Shown here: positions 1 through 8,351 of the stretch, one piece after another
Layout of the letters: every line of letters starts with the position of its first letter
How positions within the stretch are numbered: the stretch's first letter is position 1
Assembly (NCBI GenBank): GCA_035447925.1
Contig: DAOTHY010000004.1
Coordinates: 1-64,000 of the forward strand
Source: JASUTC01 sp035447925
Lineage (GTDB): Bacteria; Thermotogota; Thermotogae; MWEM01
Reading direction: 5' to 3'
Length of the DNA stretch: 64,000 nucleotides
Position numbers and translations under genes: made by a program
Notes under the pieces: model-generated
Told to the model about the DNA's origin: nothing
What the model saw: only the letters and a program-made list of their open reading frames with translations
The model's database searches: none

Positions 1-90
1 GCGTTTATTCATGAAAGCAATAATGGAAACGGTGTTTTTTTTAAACAGACTGTCGAACAGGGAATTTTTGCCATTAGCGGCCAAGAACAT
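1..90 (-). CDS. 5' end of an unidentified gene downstream of yraN (runs off the window)
   Basis: An open frame starts at an ATG at 90, overlaps the end of yraN by 17 nt and stays open to the window edge (30 codons, beginning MFLAANGKNS). I do not recognise the product. The overlap is like the other tightly packed minus-strand genes here, but only a CAAGG directly against the ATG could serve as a ribosome site. The competing ATG at 73 gives a frame that stops after about 21 codons. It may be the next gene of the operon or chance. Confidence 0.3.
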   Translation of the reverse strand, partial: MFLAANGKNSLFDSLFKKNTVSIIAFMNKR

Positions 91-430
91 CCTTGAAGTG
101 TTTGATTTGTAAATCAGGTTCGCTGATGGAAATAACATCCAACCGGATGTATTCCCAGTTGTTGTCGGTGTGATGGAGATAATGTCGCATGGTGATTTCA
201 AGCCGATGCAATTTCTGATGATCCACTCTAAGGTGCGGTTCAGGGAATTTTTTGCCCCCCTTTACTTCTACAAAGACCAGTTCATTGCCTTCACTGCAGA
301 TTAAGTCGATTTCCCCCAGTCGGGTTCGATAATTACGCTCAATGATTTTGTATTTTAATCGCTTAAGGTGTTCACTGGCAATGTCTTCGTAATAACGGCC
401 TTTTTTTAGAGTGCCTGCTTTTGAATCCAT
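74..430 (-). CDS. yraN: YraN/UPF0102 family endonuclease-like protein
   Basis: 118-residue protein of the UPF0102 family, a small restriction-endonuclease-like fold whose cellular role is poorly known (often linked to DNA processing). The family core is visible: RYYEDIASEHL near the N-terminus, then GEIDLI and VFVEVKGG, which form the E/D...ExK nuclease-like motif (EIDLI about residues 40-44, EVKGG about 55-59). Length is normal for the family. It is the last complete gene of the gatC/csrA/fliW minus-strand cluster and directly follows gatC, whose stop lies at 431. Identification is by motif; biochemical activity is not established by the sequence. Confidence 0.87.
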   Translation of the reverse strand: MDSKAGTLKKGRYYEDIASEHLKRLKYKIIERNYRTRLGEIDLICSEGNELVFVEVKGGKKFPEPHLRVDHQKLHRLEITMRHYLHHTDNNWEYIRLDVISISEPDLQIKHFKDVLGR

Positions 431-700
431 TTAGATGATCACATAGCCTTTCCAATGTTCGGGAACATTCATGAAAAACGGAAAATGGTTTTTAATAGGA
501 ATGTCTTCACGCAGCAGATCCAACGACAGTGTCTTTTTTAAAGAAAACGGTGAATCCGAATCCTTTAAGGGTTTGAATTCACCGATAAATTTGATATGCT
601 CTGTTAGTTCCAGGCTTAATGGTTCTCTTTCAAGCTCATCCAGTTGGATCAACGACAATTTTTCCAACCGATTGACGAAAACGGCATCCACTTTGATCAT
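431..700 (-). CDS. gatC: GatC-like subunit of Asp/Glu-tRNA amidotransferase
   Basis: 89-residue protein resembling GatC, the small subunit that stabilises GatA-GatB in the enzyme converting Glu-tRNA(Gln) or Asp-tRNA(Asn) to the amide. Seen: an N-terminal helix with alternating leucines (VNRLEKLSLIQLD), a central linker, the LRED motif about residue 62, and a C-terminal P-E-x(3)-GY-I-x segment, as in GatC tails. The start ATG overlaps the stop of csrA (ATGA), so translation is probably coupled. gatA and gatB are not in the window. GatC is short and weakly conserved, so the name rests on overall pattern and length. Confidence 0.62.
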   Translation of the reverse strand: MIKVDAVFVNRLEKLSLIQLDELEREPLSLELTEHIKFIGEFKPLKDSDSPFSLKKTLSLDLLREDIPIKNHFPFFMNVPEHWKGYVII

Positions 701-945
701 TTTTTGGTTTGAGTGTTACCGAACAGATGAGATAATTCACCGATGGCGTCTTTTTTGATTACGGATTCCCGGTTTTCGATATTCACCTGTCGGTACAGTT
801 CTTCACGGTAGATTGGAAATGATTTTGGCGCATCGATTCCCAATTTTACAGCTTTTCCGTCAATTCCGATGACTTTGAGTGTGATCCTCCCCTGAGGGGT
901 TTCGATATAGATTTCCTCTTCGCTTTTTCTGTTGAGTATTAACAT
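697..945 (-). CDS. csrA: Carbon storage regulator CsrA
   Basis: 82-residue RNA-binding translational regulator. It begins MLILNRKSEEEI and continues with the five-strand CsrA core (ITLKVIGIDGKAVKLGIDAP), then a helix containing REELYRQV, and a slightly longer than usual C-terminal tail. CsrA dimers bind GGA motifs near ribosome sites and block translation; in flagellated Gram-positives the main target is flagellin mRNA. The ATG directly follows the fliW TAG, and gatC overlaps its end, so all three are probably read from one message. FliW upstream is the expected antagonist. The flagellin gene is not in the window. Confidence 0.96.
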   Translation of the reverse strand: MLILNRKSEEEIYIETPQGRITLKVIGIDGKAVKLGIDAPKSFPIYREELYRQVNIENRESVIKKDAIGELSHLFGNTQTKK

Positions 946-1416
946 CTAACCATCCCCGTTTTTCTCTTGGGTCATTTTTTTTGTCCTTTCGAGTTCTTCT
1001 TTCACCAGATGCCTCAGGGTGTAATCACTTTTTTCGGGGATATACTGCAAAGCCTGATTATTTTCCAAGTTGATGATGATCGGAGCCGCTAAGTTGACAG
1101 TCATTGCTTTGGGCTGATTGCCTGGAATTCTGACGATGGACAAGATGAAAACCTTTTCCTGATTCGTAATCGCCAGATAGTCAATAATGTTTTTCGGAAT
1201 GTCCAAATGATAGTCAAATCGGACTATCCAAGGGTCAATAACCGGCAAAGATACTTCTTGGTCTTCAAGAGATACAAGCCATTGTATGGGTTTTGTATCT
1301 TCCAGAGCAATGATTGCGAATTTGCTTAGGGTTTCAAATCCGGGTAGTCCCTGACTGAAAAAAACGATGTCATTTTCTTCTATTTGTATTTCCCCAACGT
1401 TTGTTTGTATGGTCAT
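946..1416 (-). CDS. fliW: Flagellar assembly factor FliW
   Basis: 156-residue FliW. FliW binds CsrA allosterically and is displaced by flagellin, so flagellin synthesis is tied to its export. Family signatures are visible: an N-terminal FSQGLPGFE motif about residue 20, LVSLEDQEVSLPVIDPW in the middle, and TVNLAAPIIINLEN near the end. I place the start at the ATG at 1416 (MTIQTNVG); an upstream in-frame start would extend the protein into the preceding gene and adds nothing family-like. It is followed with no gap by csrA, the classic FliW-CsrA pair. A weak GGAT-type ribosome site precedes the ATG. Confidence 0.93.
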   Translation of the reverse strand: MTIQTNVGEIQIEENDIVFFSQGLPGFETLSKFAIIALEDTKPIQWLVSLEDQEVSLPVIDPWIVRFDYHLDIPKNIIDYLAITNQEKVFILSIVRIPGNQPKAMTVNLAAPIIINLENNQALQYIPEKSDYTLRHLVKEELERTKKMTQEKNGDG

Positions 1417-1432
1417 TTCAATCCGATCCCGG

Positions 1433-2164
1433 TTAATTTCCGACTTTTTCAGGATGTGACAACAAATCGACTGTTTGAACAACAAGCCAAACTGCAGCGT
1501 CAGCGTATTGTTGGATTCTGAAATACTGTTCTTCAGTAAGTCCGGGTTCTTTTGTGGCTATGACCAACAGGCCGATAGTTGTTTTGCCGTTTTTTAATGG
1601 ATAGGCAAAATAACCCCTTACACCAGCTTTTAACTGATATTCCCTGGCAGCATCCTGGTCATAGGCAGCTTCTGTGATTCTAATGGCATTCGTGGTAAAA
1701 TAACCCATTCCTTCATTAAAAGCCTTTGCCAAAAGACTTTCATTTTTAGACAGGTCAAAATTTCGCTGAACAAAATTTTCCGGTGTCCCGTATTCATCAG
1801 GAGGTGTGAATCTGTTTTCTATGTAAATGAAGGGGATCAATTGCCTACTGTTATCGTATGGTTTGGTATAAATACCAACAAAATTATAGTCTTCTCTGTG
1901 ATGCAAAGATACAATCAAATCCCTGAGCTGATCCCAGCGTTCTACGTTGAACATGCCTTTATCGCTCAAAGGCGTTTTCCATATATAATCATCGATGTCC
2001 TGATACTCCGTTAATTCATTATGTATGGTTTCCAATAGCAGCATCATTTCTAATGCGTTATTATGTTCGTATTCCATCCCCTCAACTTTAACTTCAACCA
2101 GCCAGTCGGAAAACACCATGACCGATATTACTGCGAACAAAAAAAGTATTGCCAGTTTTTTCAT
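1433..2164 (-). CDS. Secreted or membrane-anchored protein with a GAF-like C-terminal region
   Basis: 243 residues, not recognised as a named family. An N-terminal hydrophobic segment (LAILFLFAVISVMVFS) reads as a signal peptide or anchor. The C-terminal third, with RGYFAYPLKNGKTTIGLLVIA and a following helix, has the shape of a GAF-type sensory domain, but no ligand-binding residues can be assigned. It has a strong ribosome site (GGAGGGG, 7 nt) and its own extended -10 promoter at 2199-2207, so it probably heads the fliW-csrA-gatC-yraN transcript. That suggests a link with motility or surface sensing, which is an inference from position only. Confidence 0.55.
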   Translation of the reverse strand: MKKLAILFLFAVISVMVFSDWLVEVKVEGMEYEHNNALEMMLLLETIHNELTEYQDIDDYIWKTPLSDKGMFNVERWDQLRDLIVSLHHREDYNFVGIYTKPYDNSRQLIPFIYIENRFTPPDEYGTPENFVQRNFDLSKNESLLAKAFNEGMGYFTTNAIRITEAAYDQDAAREYQLKAGVRGYFAYPLKNGKTTIGLLVIATKEPGLTEEQYFRIQQYADAAVWLVVQTVDLLSHPEKVGN

Positions 2165-2198
2165 CTTAACCCCTCCGTTTTTTTCTTATTCATTGAAC

Positions 2199-2207
2199 AT
2201 TATATCA
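2199..2207 (-). promoter_or_regulatory. Extended -10 promoter for the 2164-to-1 gene cluster
   Basis: TGATATAAT reads on the minus strand (TATAAT at 2204-2199, TGN at 2207-2205). The TGA is at the same time the stop codon of the lon-family gene, so the next operon's promoter begins exactly at that gene's end. No good -35 hexamer is visible. The start codon at 2164 is about 35 nt downstream. Confidence 0.65.
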
Positions 2208-4463
2208 CGATTCATATGGCTCAGGCTTATGCCCCTTTCTTTTGTTGGGATGGCTTTGTTGTTCCTCTTTTTCAGATTCCAGAACCCTTGGTTCGTGTTC
2301 ATGTTCTTCTTGCATTTTTTTATGAAATTTTTCGAGATTTTTGATCAAATGGTAGTTTACTGTGTTTTTCGGGAATTTACCTGTTTTCCCTTTTACCCCT
2401 GCCGGTTTGTCTGTGAGAATNNNNNNNNNNNNNNNNNNNNNNNNNNNNNNNNNNNNNNNNNNNNNNNNNNNNNNNNNNNNNNNNNNNNNNNNNNNNNNNN
2501 NNNNNNNNNNNNNNNNNNNNGAAATGGTTTCAGCAATGGTGGCGCTATCTCCTTCTATCTCGCCATATGTTTGCTCGAAAGAAGTCGTGGCTTTTACAGA
2601 AAGCGGAAAATCCTTAGAATAAGTAGCTTCAAAAAAACTTTCCAAGGTCATAACAGCCTTTTTAAAGATTTTTCCGCTCATATCCACTTCCCGTTGAATG
2701 TCAATAATGCCGGAGCTGCCCAAGGAATAATCCGAACTGATCCTTGCTGGTATGCCGAAAACATAGTCACCGGTATTCAATACGCTTAATCCATTTATTT
2801 CGCCAACTGCTTTGCCACTGGTCTTGATGATAATGTCTCCAGCCTGTATCAATTCATCGATCTTTTCTCTTTCCAGGCTGACTCGGTGTTCTTTGAGATC
2901 CAGTGTCTTTTTTAAGATGTCTGCATCGATTTTCCCCTTGCCTTCTATGGTTGCCAGACGTGATGATTCAATTAACAAATCGGATATTTTGCTGAAAGTC
3001 GTCGAAATCTTTTTCTTGGAACCTGACAAACGCAGCAGATGTTCCATGATCGTTTGTACCCCGTCTGAGGTGATAGCCATCAATTGTTTTTCTTGAATAA
3101 GCGTTTTCATAAAAGATGCGACAAGTTGCCTGTTTTCAGGCGTATTATCCAATTCATAATCAAATTCCGCCTTAATCCTGAACAGTTTCTCAAAATCAGG
3201 ATCCATCTCATAGAGCATATCATACAGATAAGGTTCACCAATCAGGATGACTTTAACGTCCAACGGGATTGGCTCGGGCTTGATGGTTGCCAAAGAGGAA
3301 TAGCCGCTACGACTTTCGATGTTTTCCACATTGATCCGTTCAGAATACAACATCTTCTTCAGGGTATCCCAAACGTAAAAATCATTTAGAACATCTTTTG
3401 CCTCGATGATGATATAACCGCCATTTGCCTTGTGAAATGAGCCGGATTTGATCAGAGTATGATCGGTGTAAAGGTAGCCGTTTCTGGAAAGATACTCAAT
3501 TTTTCCAAACAAATTGGAATAGGTGGGGTTCAGCTCGAATAAAACCGGGGCCCCTTCTTCATCATGATGGTCCACAAAAACGTTGATTTTGTAACGGTTG
3601 TAAAGTTGCTGAATCTCTTCTTCGCTTTCTCCCATCAACACCCCTAAATTCTCAGTCATGTCGTTGAGTATTTGATCCAAAAAATCCGTTATCTCTTGAT
3701 ATTGTCGGTATTTTTTTTCGTGTTTGGAAAAGATAGGTTTCAGGGTAAACTCTGCGCTTTCGGTGTTCATCTTTTCCGATTCATCGCCATATTCATTGCT
3801 CAAGACTCGTGATTTATACAGATATCCTTCCACAAGCTGTTTGCATTTGACTAAGTTTGATTCATACGTTTCTCGTTCCTCATCCGCCATGTTGTCTATT
3901 TCTTCTTGACTAATTCGCTTGCCATCTCTAATCGGGTTTGTGATGATGCCATTTGGAGCGATTTTGAGACTGAATCCCAGCTCTTTGGCTTTCTCGGTGA
4001 TTTGATTCCACAGTGAACTTTGCTTTTCATCGTAGTCTGCTTTCAGTTCTTGAGCTTTTTGCTGATAAATTTCTCCATCAAAGAGATTTTCAAGTGATTT
4101 TATGCTGTCTTCCAATAATTTTTTTATATCCTTTTGCAGTGTCTTTGCTGTGCCGGCCTTTAAAGCGATTGCGTTGGGATTCCATTGATCATCAAAATTG
4201 TGGACATATATCCAGTCTGAAGCCTTCTCCTTGTTCTTAGCCACTTTCTCGACGGTTTGCCTTACAAAAGTCCTTCGTCCAGTACCGGTATCACCGGCTA
4301 CGAAGATATTGTAATCTCGGGATTTGATGTCAAAACCGGCTTGCATGGCATCAAAAGCACGTGCATGGGCTTTCGTGCAGTCAAAACCATCATTCAGGGT
4401 ATCCACAAAGTCAAACTCACCGTCTTTGAACAGCAAAAGGTCTTCGTAGGTTATCTTTTTCAA
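2205..4463 (-). CDS. Lon-family (LonB-like) ATP-dependent protease, interrupted by an assembly gap
   Basis: LonB-type AAA+ serine protease (COG1067-like), which degrades proteins using an N-terminal ATPase and a C-terminal Ser-Lys protease. Walker A is GDTGTGRRT about residues 57-65. The central region carries an inserted helical domain and GGYIIIEAKDVL-type AAA elements. The protease domain begins near 560 and contains the catalytic serine motif EGDSAT. The run of 100 N at 2421-2520 follows at once and hides the catalytic lysine. The normal distance from this serine to the ILTDKPAG tail is about 100 residues, so the real gap should be nearer 300 nt. After it the family tail (FPKNTVNYHL) is followed by a charged extension rich in E, H and K. 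Start is a TTG after AAAGGATGAT, overlapping the previous stop as TTGA. Confidence 0.85.
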   Translation of the reverse strand: MKKITYEDLLLFKDGEFDFVDTLNDGFDCTKAHARAFDAMQAGFDIKSRDYNIFVAGDTGTGRRTFVRQTVEKVAKNKEKASDWIYVHNFDDQWNPNAIALKAGTAKTLQKDIKKLLEDSIKSLENLFDGEIYQQKAQELKADYDEKQSSLWNQITEKAKELGFSLKIAPNGIITNPIRDGKRISQEEIDNMADEERETYESNLVKCKQLVEGYLYKSRVLSNEYGDESEKMNTESAEFTLKPIFSKHEKKYRQYQEITDFLDQILNDMTENLGVLMGESEEEIQQLYNRYKINVFVDHHDEEGAPVLFELNPTYSNLFGKIEYLSRNGYLYTDHTLIKSGSFHKANGGYIIIEAKDVLNDFYVWDTLKKMLYSERINVENIESRSGYSSLATIKPEPIPLDVKVILIGEPYLYDMLYEMDPDFEKLFRIKAEFDYELDNTPENRQLVASFMKTLIQEKQLMAITSDGVQTIMEHLLRLSGSKKKISTTFSKISDLLIESSRLATIEGKGKIDADILKKTLDLKEHRVSLEREKIDELIQAGDIIIKTSGKAVGEINGLSVLNTGDYVFGIPARISSDYSLGSSGIIDIQREVDMSGKIFKKAVMTLESFFEATYSKDFPLSVKATTSFEQTYGEIEGDSATIAETIXXXXXXXXXXXXXXXXXXXXXXXXXXXXXXXXXXILTDKPAGVKGKTGKFPKNTVNYHLIKNLEKFHKKMQEEHEHEPRVLESEKEEQQSHPNKRKGHKPEPYES
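2421..2520. other. Assembly gap (100 N) inside the Lon-family gene
   Basis: Exactly 100 N. The missing protein (catalytic lysine region) would normally need about three times this length, so the size is a placeholder and the reading frame across it should not be trusted. Confidence 0.95.
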
Positions 4464-4540
4464 CTCTCAATCATCCTTTCGTTATTAAAGATTCTTTCCC
4501 TCACTATTGTATCATCAATCATTTGATCCTGCCGATAAGG
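4460..4540 (-). CDS. 3' end of an unidentified gene between tlyA and the Lon-family gene
   Basis: After the gap at 4541-4640 a frame of 26 codons (PYRQDQMIDD... ending RMIES) runs to a TGA that overlaps the TTG start of the Lon-family gene as TTGA, the coupling used elsewhere here. The residues do not resemble a TlyA C-terminus, which should end in an SAM-methyltransferase strand pair. I therefore treat it as the tail of a separate gene whose start lies in the gap. It could still be an odd TlyA end. I do not recognise it. Confidence 0.45.
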   Translation of the reverse strand, partial: PYRQDQMIDDTIVRERIFNNERMIES

Positions 4541-4640
4541 NNNNNNNNNNNNNNNNNNNNNNNNNNNNNNNNNNNNNNNNNNNNNNNNNNNNNNNNNNNN
4601 NNNNNNNNNNNNNNNNNNNNNNNNNNNNNNNNNNNNNNNN
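4541..4640. other. Assembly gap (100 N) between tlyA and an unknown gene tail
   Basis: Exactly 100 N. TlyA stops here at about residue 169 of an expected 240-270, so at least 200-300 nt of tlyA plus perhaps another gene are missing. The stated length is a placeholder. Confidence 0.95.
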
Positions 4641-5149
4641 AGAATCATCGTGAGTGAAATGAAAGACAGATCTCCGGTGATGAAATGAATGGTATCATCA
4701 AAAGATGATTTGGTAAGGTATCTGGCGTTGGTTTTGTCCATGGGAATGACTCTGGGATCAGACCTGATTTTCCAATCCAATTGGCCGTATCCCACATCCA
4801 CGGCGTAAACTTTTTTTGCCCCATTCAAAAGTAATATTTCGGTGAATCCACCTGTTGAAGCACCCAAGTCAACACAAACCTTGTCACGCACGGAAAGGTT
4901 AAAATGATCAAAGGCCCCTTTAAGTTTTAAAGCGCCACGGCTGACAAAGGGAATGGACAGTTGTTTAAGCCTTATCTGACAGTCTTCGCAAACCCTTTTC
5001 CCGGCTTTGGTCTCCTTTTCTTCGTTGACAATAACATTACCCAGCAAGATTTCAGCTGCGGCTTTTGATCGGGATGAAAAAAAGCCCCGATCTACCAACA
5101 GTTGATCGAGCCTTTTTTTTTGTCCCTTATAATAAGATGGTTTATCGAT
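4641..5149 (-). CDS. tlyA: TlyA family 2'-O-methyltransferase (3' end lost in gap), probable ATC start
   Basis: TlyA proteins methylate ribose 2'-OH groups of 16S and 23S rRNA. Seen: an S4-like RNA-binding domain (KKRLDQLLVDRGF, then SRSKAAAEILLGNVIVN), the linker FVSRGALKLKGA, and the SAM-binding motif VCVDLGASTGGFTEILL, ending near GDLSFISL at the gap. About 169 codons remain; a full protein has 240-270. No ATG, GTG or TTG lies between the fliD stop and the S4 domain. A GGAGG inside the end of fliD stands 9 nt before an ATC that overlaps the fliD stop as TAATC, so ATC is the likely start. A TTG at 5251 would need 34 extra, unrelated residues read inside fliD. A 9-A run near codon 11 is a possible indel site. 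Confidence 0.85.
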
Positions 5150-7908
5150 TAGCTGTTTCCTCCGTTCATACTCAAGAAGGCATTCTGCAAAGCGGTCCCT
5201 TGTTCCTGTAATCGGCTTATAGATTGTTCTAGAGCCGAATACTTTGCCCAAAGGGCTTCAAATTTTCGGTTTAACCGGCTGGACCAGTCCACAATTTCGC
5301 TGTTGATTCGGCGGACTTCTTGCGAGATGGTTCCGTTGTAACCAATGACCCTCTGTAATTTTCCGGTATTAAAGGTATTGTAATCATATATTTTATCGGA
5401 TAACCTTGTGGCAAATCCTTTCATGTCCGTTCCCGCTATGCTAGTACTCATGCCGAAAGTTTCCCATACTGCTTCAGAATCGGTTCTGAGGGCATCTTCG
5501 AGTAGATAGGTGTTTATTGACAACCTTCCCCTCATGATGTTTCTGTAATTGTTGGTGTAATCGCTGAATCCATCCGAGGCACCCAGGCCAATTTCGGTTA
5601 AATAATCGTATTTTAAAGAAGTATCGCCATGATTGGTCAGAAGGATGTTTTTAAGGCCGTTGTAACCGGTTGTGGCCGTGTCGGTGATGATGATGTCGTT
5701 GGGACTTGAAATCTTAAAGACAAACGAACCGTTATCATCTTCCTCAACTGTCGCATTTACATTGTATTCGCCATATTGAGCCATTCGATTGACGATGTCT
5801 TCCAAGGTGTCATCTTCACTGTAAGTCATCTCTATGGGGTCGTCAAATCCATCAACGTGAATGGTCAGAGTGCCGGTACTCCCCGATGGAAGTCTCACAC
5901 CAAGTTCGTATAGGGTGCTTTCCTGTGAACCGGACATGGAATTGGAATAATACAGTTCCTGCCCGTTTTCGGCCATTCCTTGATAGGCCATGGCTTTCAG
6001 TTCTTCGAAAACGCTCTTTAGCAACGGGTCGCCGACTAAAACATCAGCCAGTTCATCTTCTTCCTCGTCATCTTCTGTTGCTTCAGAAGCTGTCGAGGTG
6101 GTTTGCACCCGGTCATCCTCAGCATAAAGTCTTTCGTAAAGGTAATCCATCAAATCATTATACTCATTCACAAAGTCCATGATATGATTTTTCGTGTCTT
6201 CGATGTTCTGTGTGACCGTCACCGTAACAGGTGTAGTACTTGCTTGTCTTGCGGTGAAGTTGATGCCTTGCAGGACATTTGAGAATGTGTTGGTATCACT
6301 GGTGATTTCTGTCTCAATCCCGCCGAAATTGACCGTCGCCGTTGCCTGTTGAGCCTCCTGGAAACCACTATCAGAATGCCCGGTGGCACTGTATCCGTTT
6401 GAATGGTGTCCACTGCTCTCTGTGGTGTCGATGTTTAATGTTTCCAGAACATCTCCGGAATCGGATAGAGAGATATTGACATCCGGCTCCGTGCTGCCTA
6501 TTTTCAGGTTCAGCGTTCCCCCAAGGTCTTCAACTTCAGCATAGATTCGGCTGTCCGCTGCGTTGATCTTGCTGACCAATTGAGCCAGGGTGTCTCCGGT
6601 TGCCGAGGCATCGTAATTCACATAGCGATAACTGCCGTCGATGTTGATAGAGATGGTACCGGAGTCCTCCGTCGTGCCAAAATCCGCCAAATAATCGGTA
6701 TCTGCACCGGTAACGGCACTGGTGGATTCAAATTCTTCGGTCATGTTCATCGTTCTTAANNNNNNNNNNNNNNNNNNNNNNNNNNNNNNNNNNNNNNNNN
6801 NNNNNNNNNNNNNNNNNNNNNNNNNNNNNNNNNNNNNNNNNNNNNNNNNNNNNNNNNNNGTTGAAGCGCCACTCACCCGCTCAGATGAAGCGTAGGTTTC
6901 AAAAAAGCGCATCATCTCCAGCATGTTTCCTGCACCCGTTTCTGATACGGTCACTTCGCTTTCTGGATTTTTTGAGTTGATAAATAATTTTATGGCCTCA
7001 TCATCACCGGTTTGTCCGTTGGAACCATAATAAATACTGACTTTTTCAAAAAGTGTATCATAACTTGAATCAGCGTAAAGGTCTGTGATCCAAGAATCAA
7101 AATCATCCCCTGCATCATAATCCAGGGTATAATCGGTTCCATCAACACTAACAGTCAATTGACCGCTGTTGATTCCAAAAGTATCCATATCCGCTTCCGG
7201 ATCACCCAAGACAAAACCGCCGGATTTGTGAGATTCGGTCATATTCAAGGATTCCAGTAAGGTCCCGGAATCACTCATTTGTAAATTGACACTGGCGTCG
7301 GTGCCTGAAAAGAACAGCTTCAAGCCGTCACTCGAACTGACAGCGTATACCTGCAGGTTGTCATCCAGACTCTCAATTTGTTCGGTAATCTCTTCCAAGG
7401 TGTTGCCTTCATAATAGTCTACTTCATAGCTTGTACCGTTGACATTGATGGAAAGCGTTCCGGGTCCTGCAATACCGTTTCCGGTTCCACCCAGATTTTC
7501 TAATCGTGTAGTGGTTTTTGCCGAGACGGATGATGTGGAAAAGTAAGTTTGATTCTTGGCCATGCTATCCACGGTCACTTCAAAAGTCGTATCTCTCACC
7601 GAACCTGAAGTTGAAACCGTTAAAATATCTTCGTCTGATGAAGTTGCATCATTATGAAAAAAGTTTGATTGTAGTTTCCAGTCGTTGACGAATGTCCTGA
7701 ATTCATCCAATCTATCAGAAACATTCTGTAAAGCCGTTTGTCGGTTTGTTAACGTCAACTCTTTCTCTTGGAGTTTTTTTACGGGTTCTGCCGCTTTGGT
7801 CATTTCGGCATCAATCATCGAATTAATGTCCAAGCCGGTTGCAGCACCTGCGTAATGCATCCGATTTTGTTGAGAATCACTCAAATAAGAAAGATAATCG
7901 GTTGACAT
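5149..7908 (-). CDS. fliD: Flagellar filament cap FliD, enlarged by repeated domains; contains an assembly gap
   Basis: FliD forms the cap on which flagellin subunits assemble. The N-terminal domain is typical (GLDINSMIDAEM about 25-36, then a coiled coil with VKKLQEKE) and so is the C-terminal domain (NIEDTKNHIMDFVNEYNDLM from about 550; closing coiled coil with ALEQSISRLQEQGTALQNAF). At about 919 residues, excluding unknown gap sequence, it is nearly twice the usual 450-500. The extra length is made of units of about 100 residues with the pattern G-x-L-S-I-x-V-D-G ... DY ... L-x-x-I ... dSGxxLesLnmte, at about 148-225, 247-335, 414-492 and 675-760. The N run at 6760-6859 falls between units. 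Start ATG follows AAGGTGGT. It is downstream of flaG and shares its sigma-28 promoter. Confidence 0.93.
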   Translation of the reverse strand: MSTDYLSYLSDSQQNRMHYAGAATGLDINSMIDAEMTKAAEPVKKLQEKELTLTNRQTALQNVSDRLDEFRTFVNDWKLQSNFFHNDATSSDEDILTVSTSGSVRDTTFEVTVDSMAKNQTYFSTSSVSAKTTTRLENLGGTGNGIAGPGTLSINVNGTSYEVDYYEGNTLEEITEQIESLDDNLQVYAVSSSDGLKLFFSGTDASVNLQMSDSGTLLESLNMTESHKSGGFVLGDPEADMDTFGINSGQLTVSVDGTDYTLDYDAGDDFDSWITDLYADSSYDTLFEKVSIYYGSNGQTGDDEAIKLFINSKNPESEVTVSETGAGNMLEMMRFFETYASSERVSGASXXXXXXXXXXXXXXXXXXXXXXXXXXXXXXXXXXLRTMNMTEEFESTSAVTGADTDYLADFGTTEDSGTISINIDGSYRYVNYDASATGDTLAQLVSKINAADSRIYAEVEDLGGTLNLKIGSTEPDVNISLSDSGDVLETLNIDTTESSGHHSNGYSATGHSDSGFQEAQQATATVNFGGIETEITSDTNTFSNVLQGINFTARQASTTPVTVTVTQNIEDTKNHIMDFVNEYNDLMDYLYERLYAEDDRVQTTSTASEATEDDEEEDELADVLVGDPLLKSVFEELKAMAYQGMAENGQELYYSNSMSGSQESTLYELGVRLPSGSTGTLTIHVDGFDDPIEMTYSEDDTLEDIVNRMAQYGEYNVNATVEEDDNGSFVFKISSPNDIIITDTATTGYNGLKNILLTNHGDTSLKYDYLTEIGLGASDGFSDYTNNYRNIMRGRLSINTYLLEDALRTDSEAVWETFGMSTSIAGTDMKGFATRLSDKIYDYNTFNTGKLQRVIGYNGTISQEVRRINSEIVDWSSRLNRKFEALWAKYSALEQSISRLQEQGTALQNAFLSMNGGNS
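6760..6859. other. Assembly gap (100 N) inside the repeated part of fliD
   Basis: Exactly 100 N. The sequence just after it (LRTMNMTEE) matches the end of a repeat unit, so a partial or whole unit is missing. Near-identical repeats may have caused the break; true unit number is unknown. Confidence 0.95.
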
Positions 7909-7948
7909 ATTACCACCTTCTTATGATTTTGTTAAAAAAATACTGTGT

Positions 7949-8311
7949 TTAGGCCATCTTATCGAATAAAATCCCCAACATTTCATTGAGACTTTTGGCC
8001 AATTCAACAATTTCCTTTGGGGGTATTTCCTTGAGCACCTCACCGGTGTTTTTATCGACAATTCTGACGACTTTCATGTCCGCTTCTTTGTCGTATTCGA
8101 TCTTCAGATCGCCCATTTGAATCTCTTTGAGTTTCTCGATTCCTTTTTCGAACTCTTCAACGGCTTGCTTTAAATTCTTCTCGGTCACATTGCCATTCTC
8201 AGTGCCTGTTGTCGCTTGTTTAAGATGCTTGCTTTCCTGTTCGGCAACGTCATTTCTCATTGTCGGTCTAACAGGATTTGTTGATTGAACTCTATCAATA
8301 TTCAAACCCAT
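7949..8311 (-). CDS. flaG: FlaG family flagellar protein
   Basis: 120 residues. The N-terminal half is polar and low-complexity (residues 1-60). The C-terminal FlaG domain is clear: DLKIEYDKEADMKVVRIVDK, then NTGEVLKEIPP and a closing helix with LAKSLNEMLGILFD. FlaG modulates filament length and often sits beside fliD, as here (40 nt upstream of it). The ATG has a strong GGAGGGG ribosome site, and a consensus sigma-28 promoter lies just upstream, so it is a late flagellar gene. Confidence 0.93.
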   Translation of the reverse strand: MGLNIDRVQSTNPVRPTMRNDVAEQESKHLKQATTGTENGNVTEKNLKQAVEEFEKGIEKLKEIQMGDLKIEYDKEADMKVVRIVDKNTGEVLKEIPPKEIVELAKSLNEMLGILFDKMA

Positions 8312-8351
8312 AAGATCCCCTCCCTGGAATCCAATATCGCATTACTGAAAA

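Noticed and set aside
2025..2789. 254-codon plus-strand frame over the fliW-side gene and lon
   Set aside because: Runs through N and opposite two real genes; composition is low-complexity Phe-rich.
5150..5251. TlyA starting at TTG 5251 inside fliD
   Set aside because: It adds 34 residues unlike any TlyA and lies in the conserved end of fliD; the GGAGG-ATC site fits better.
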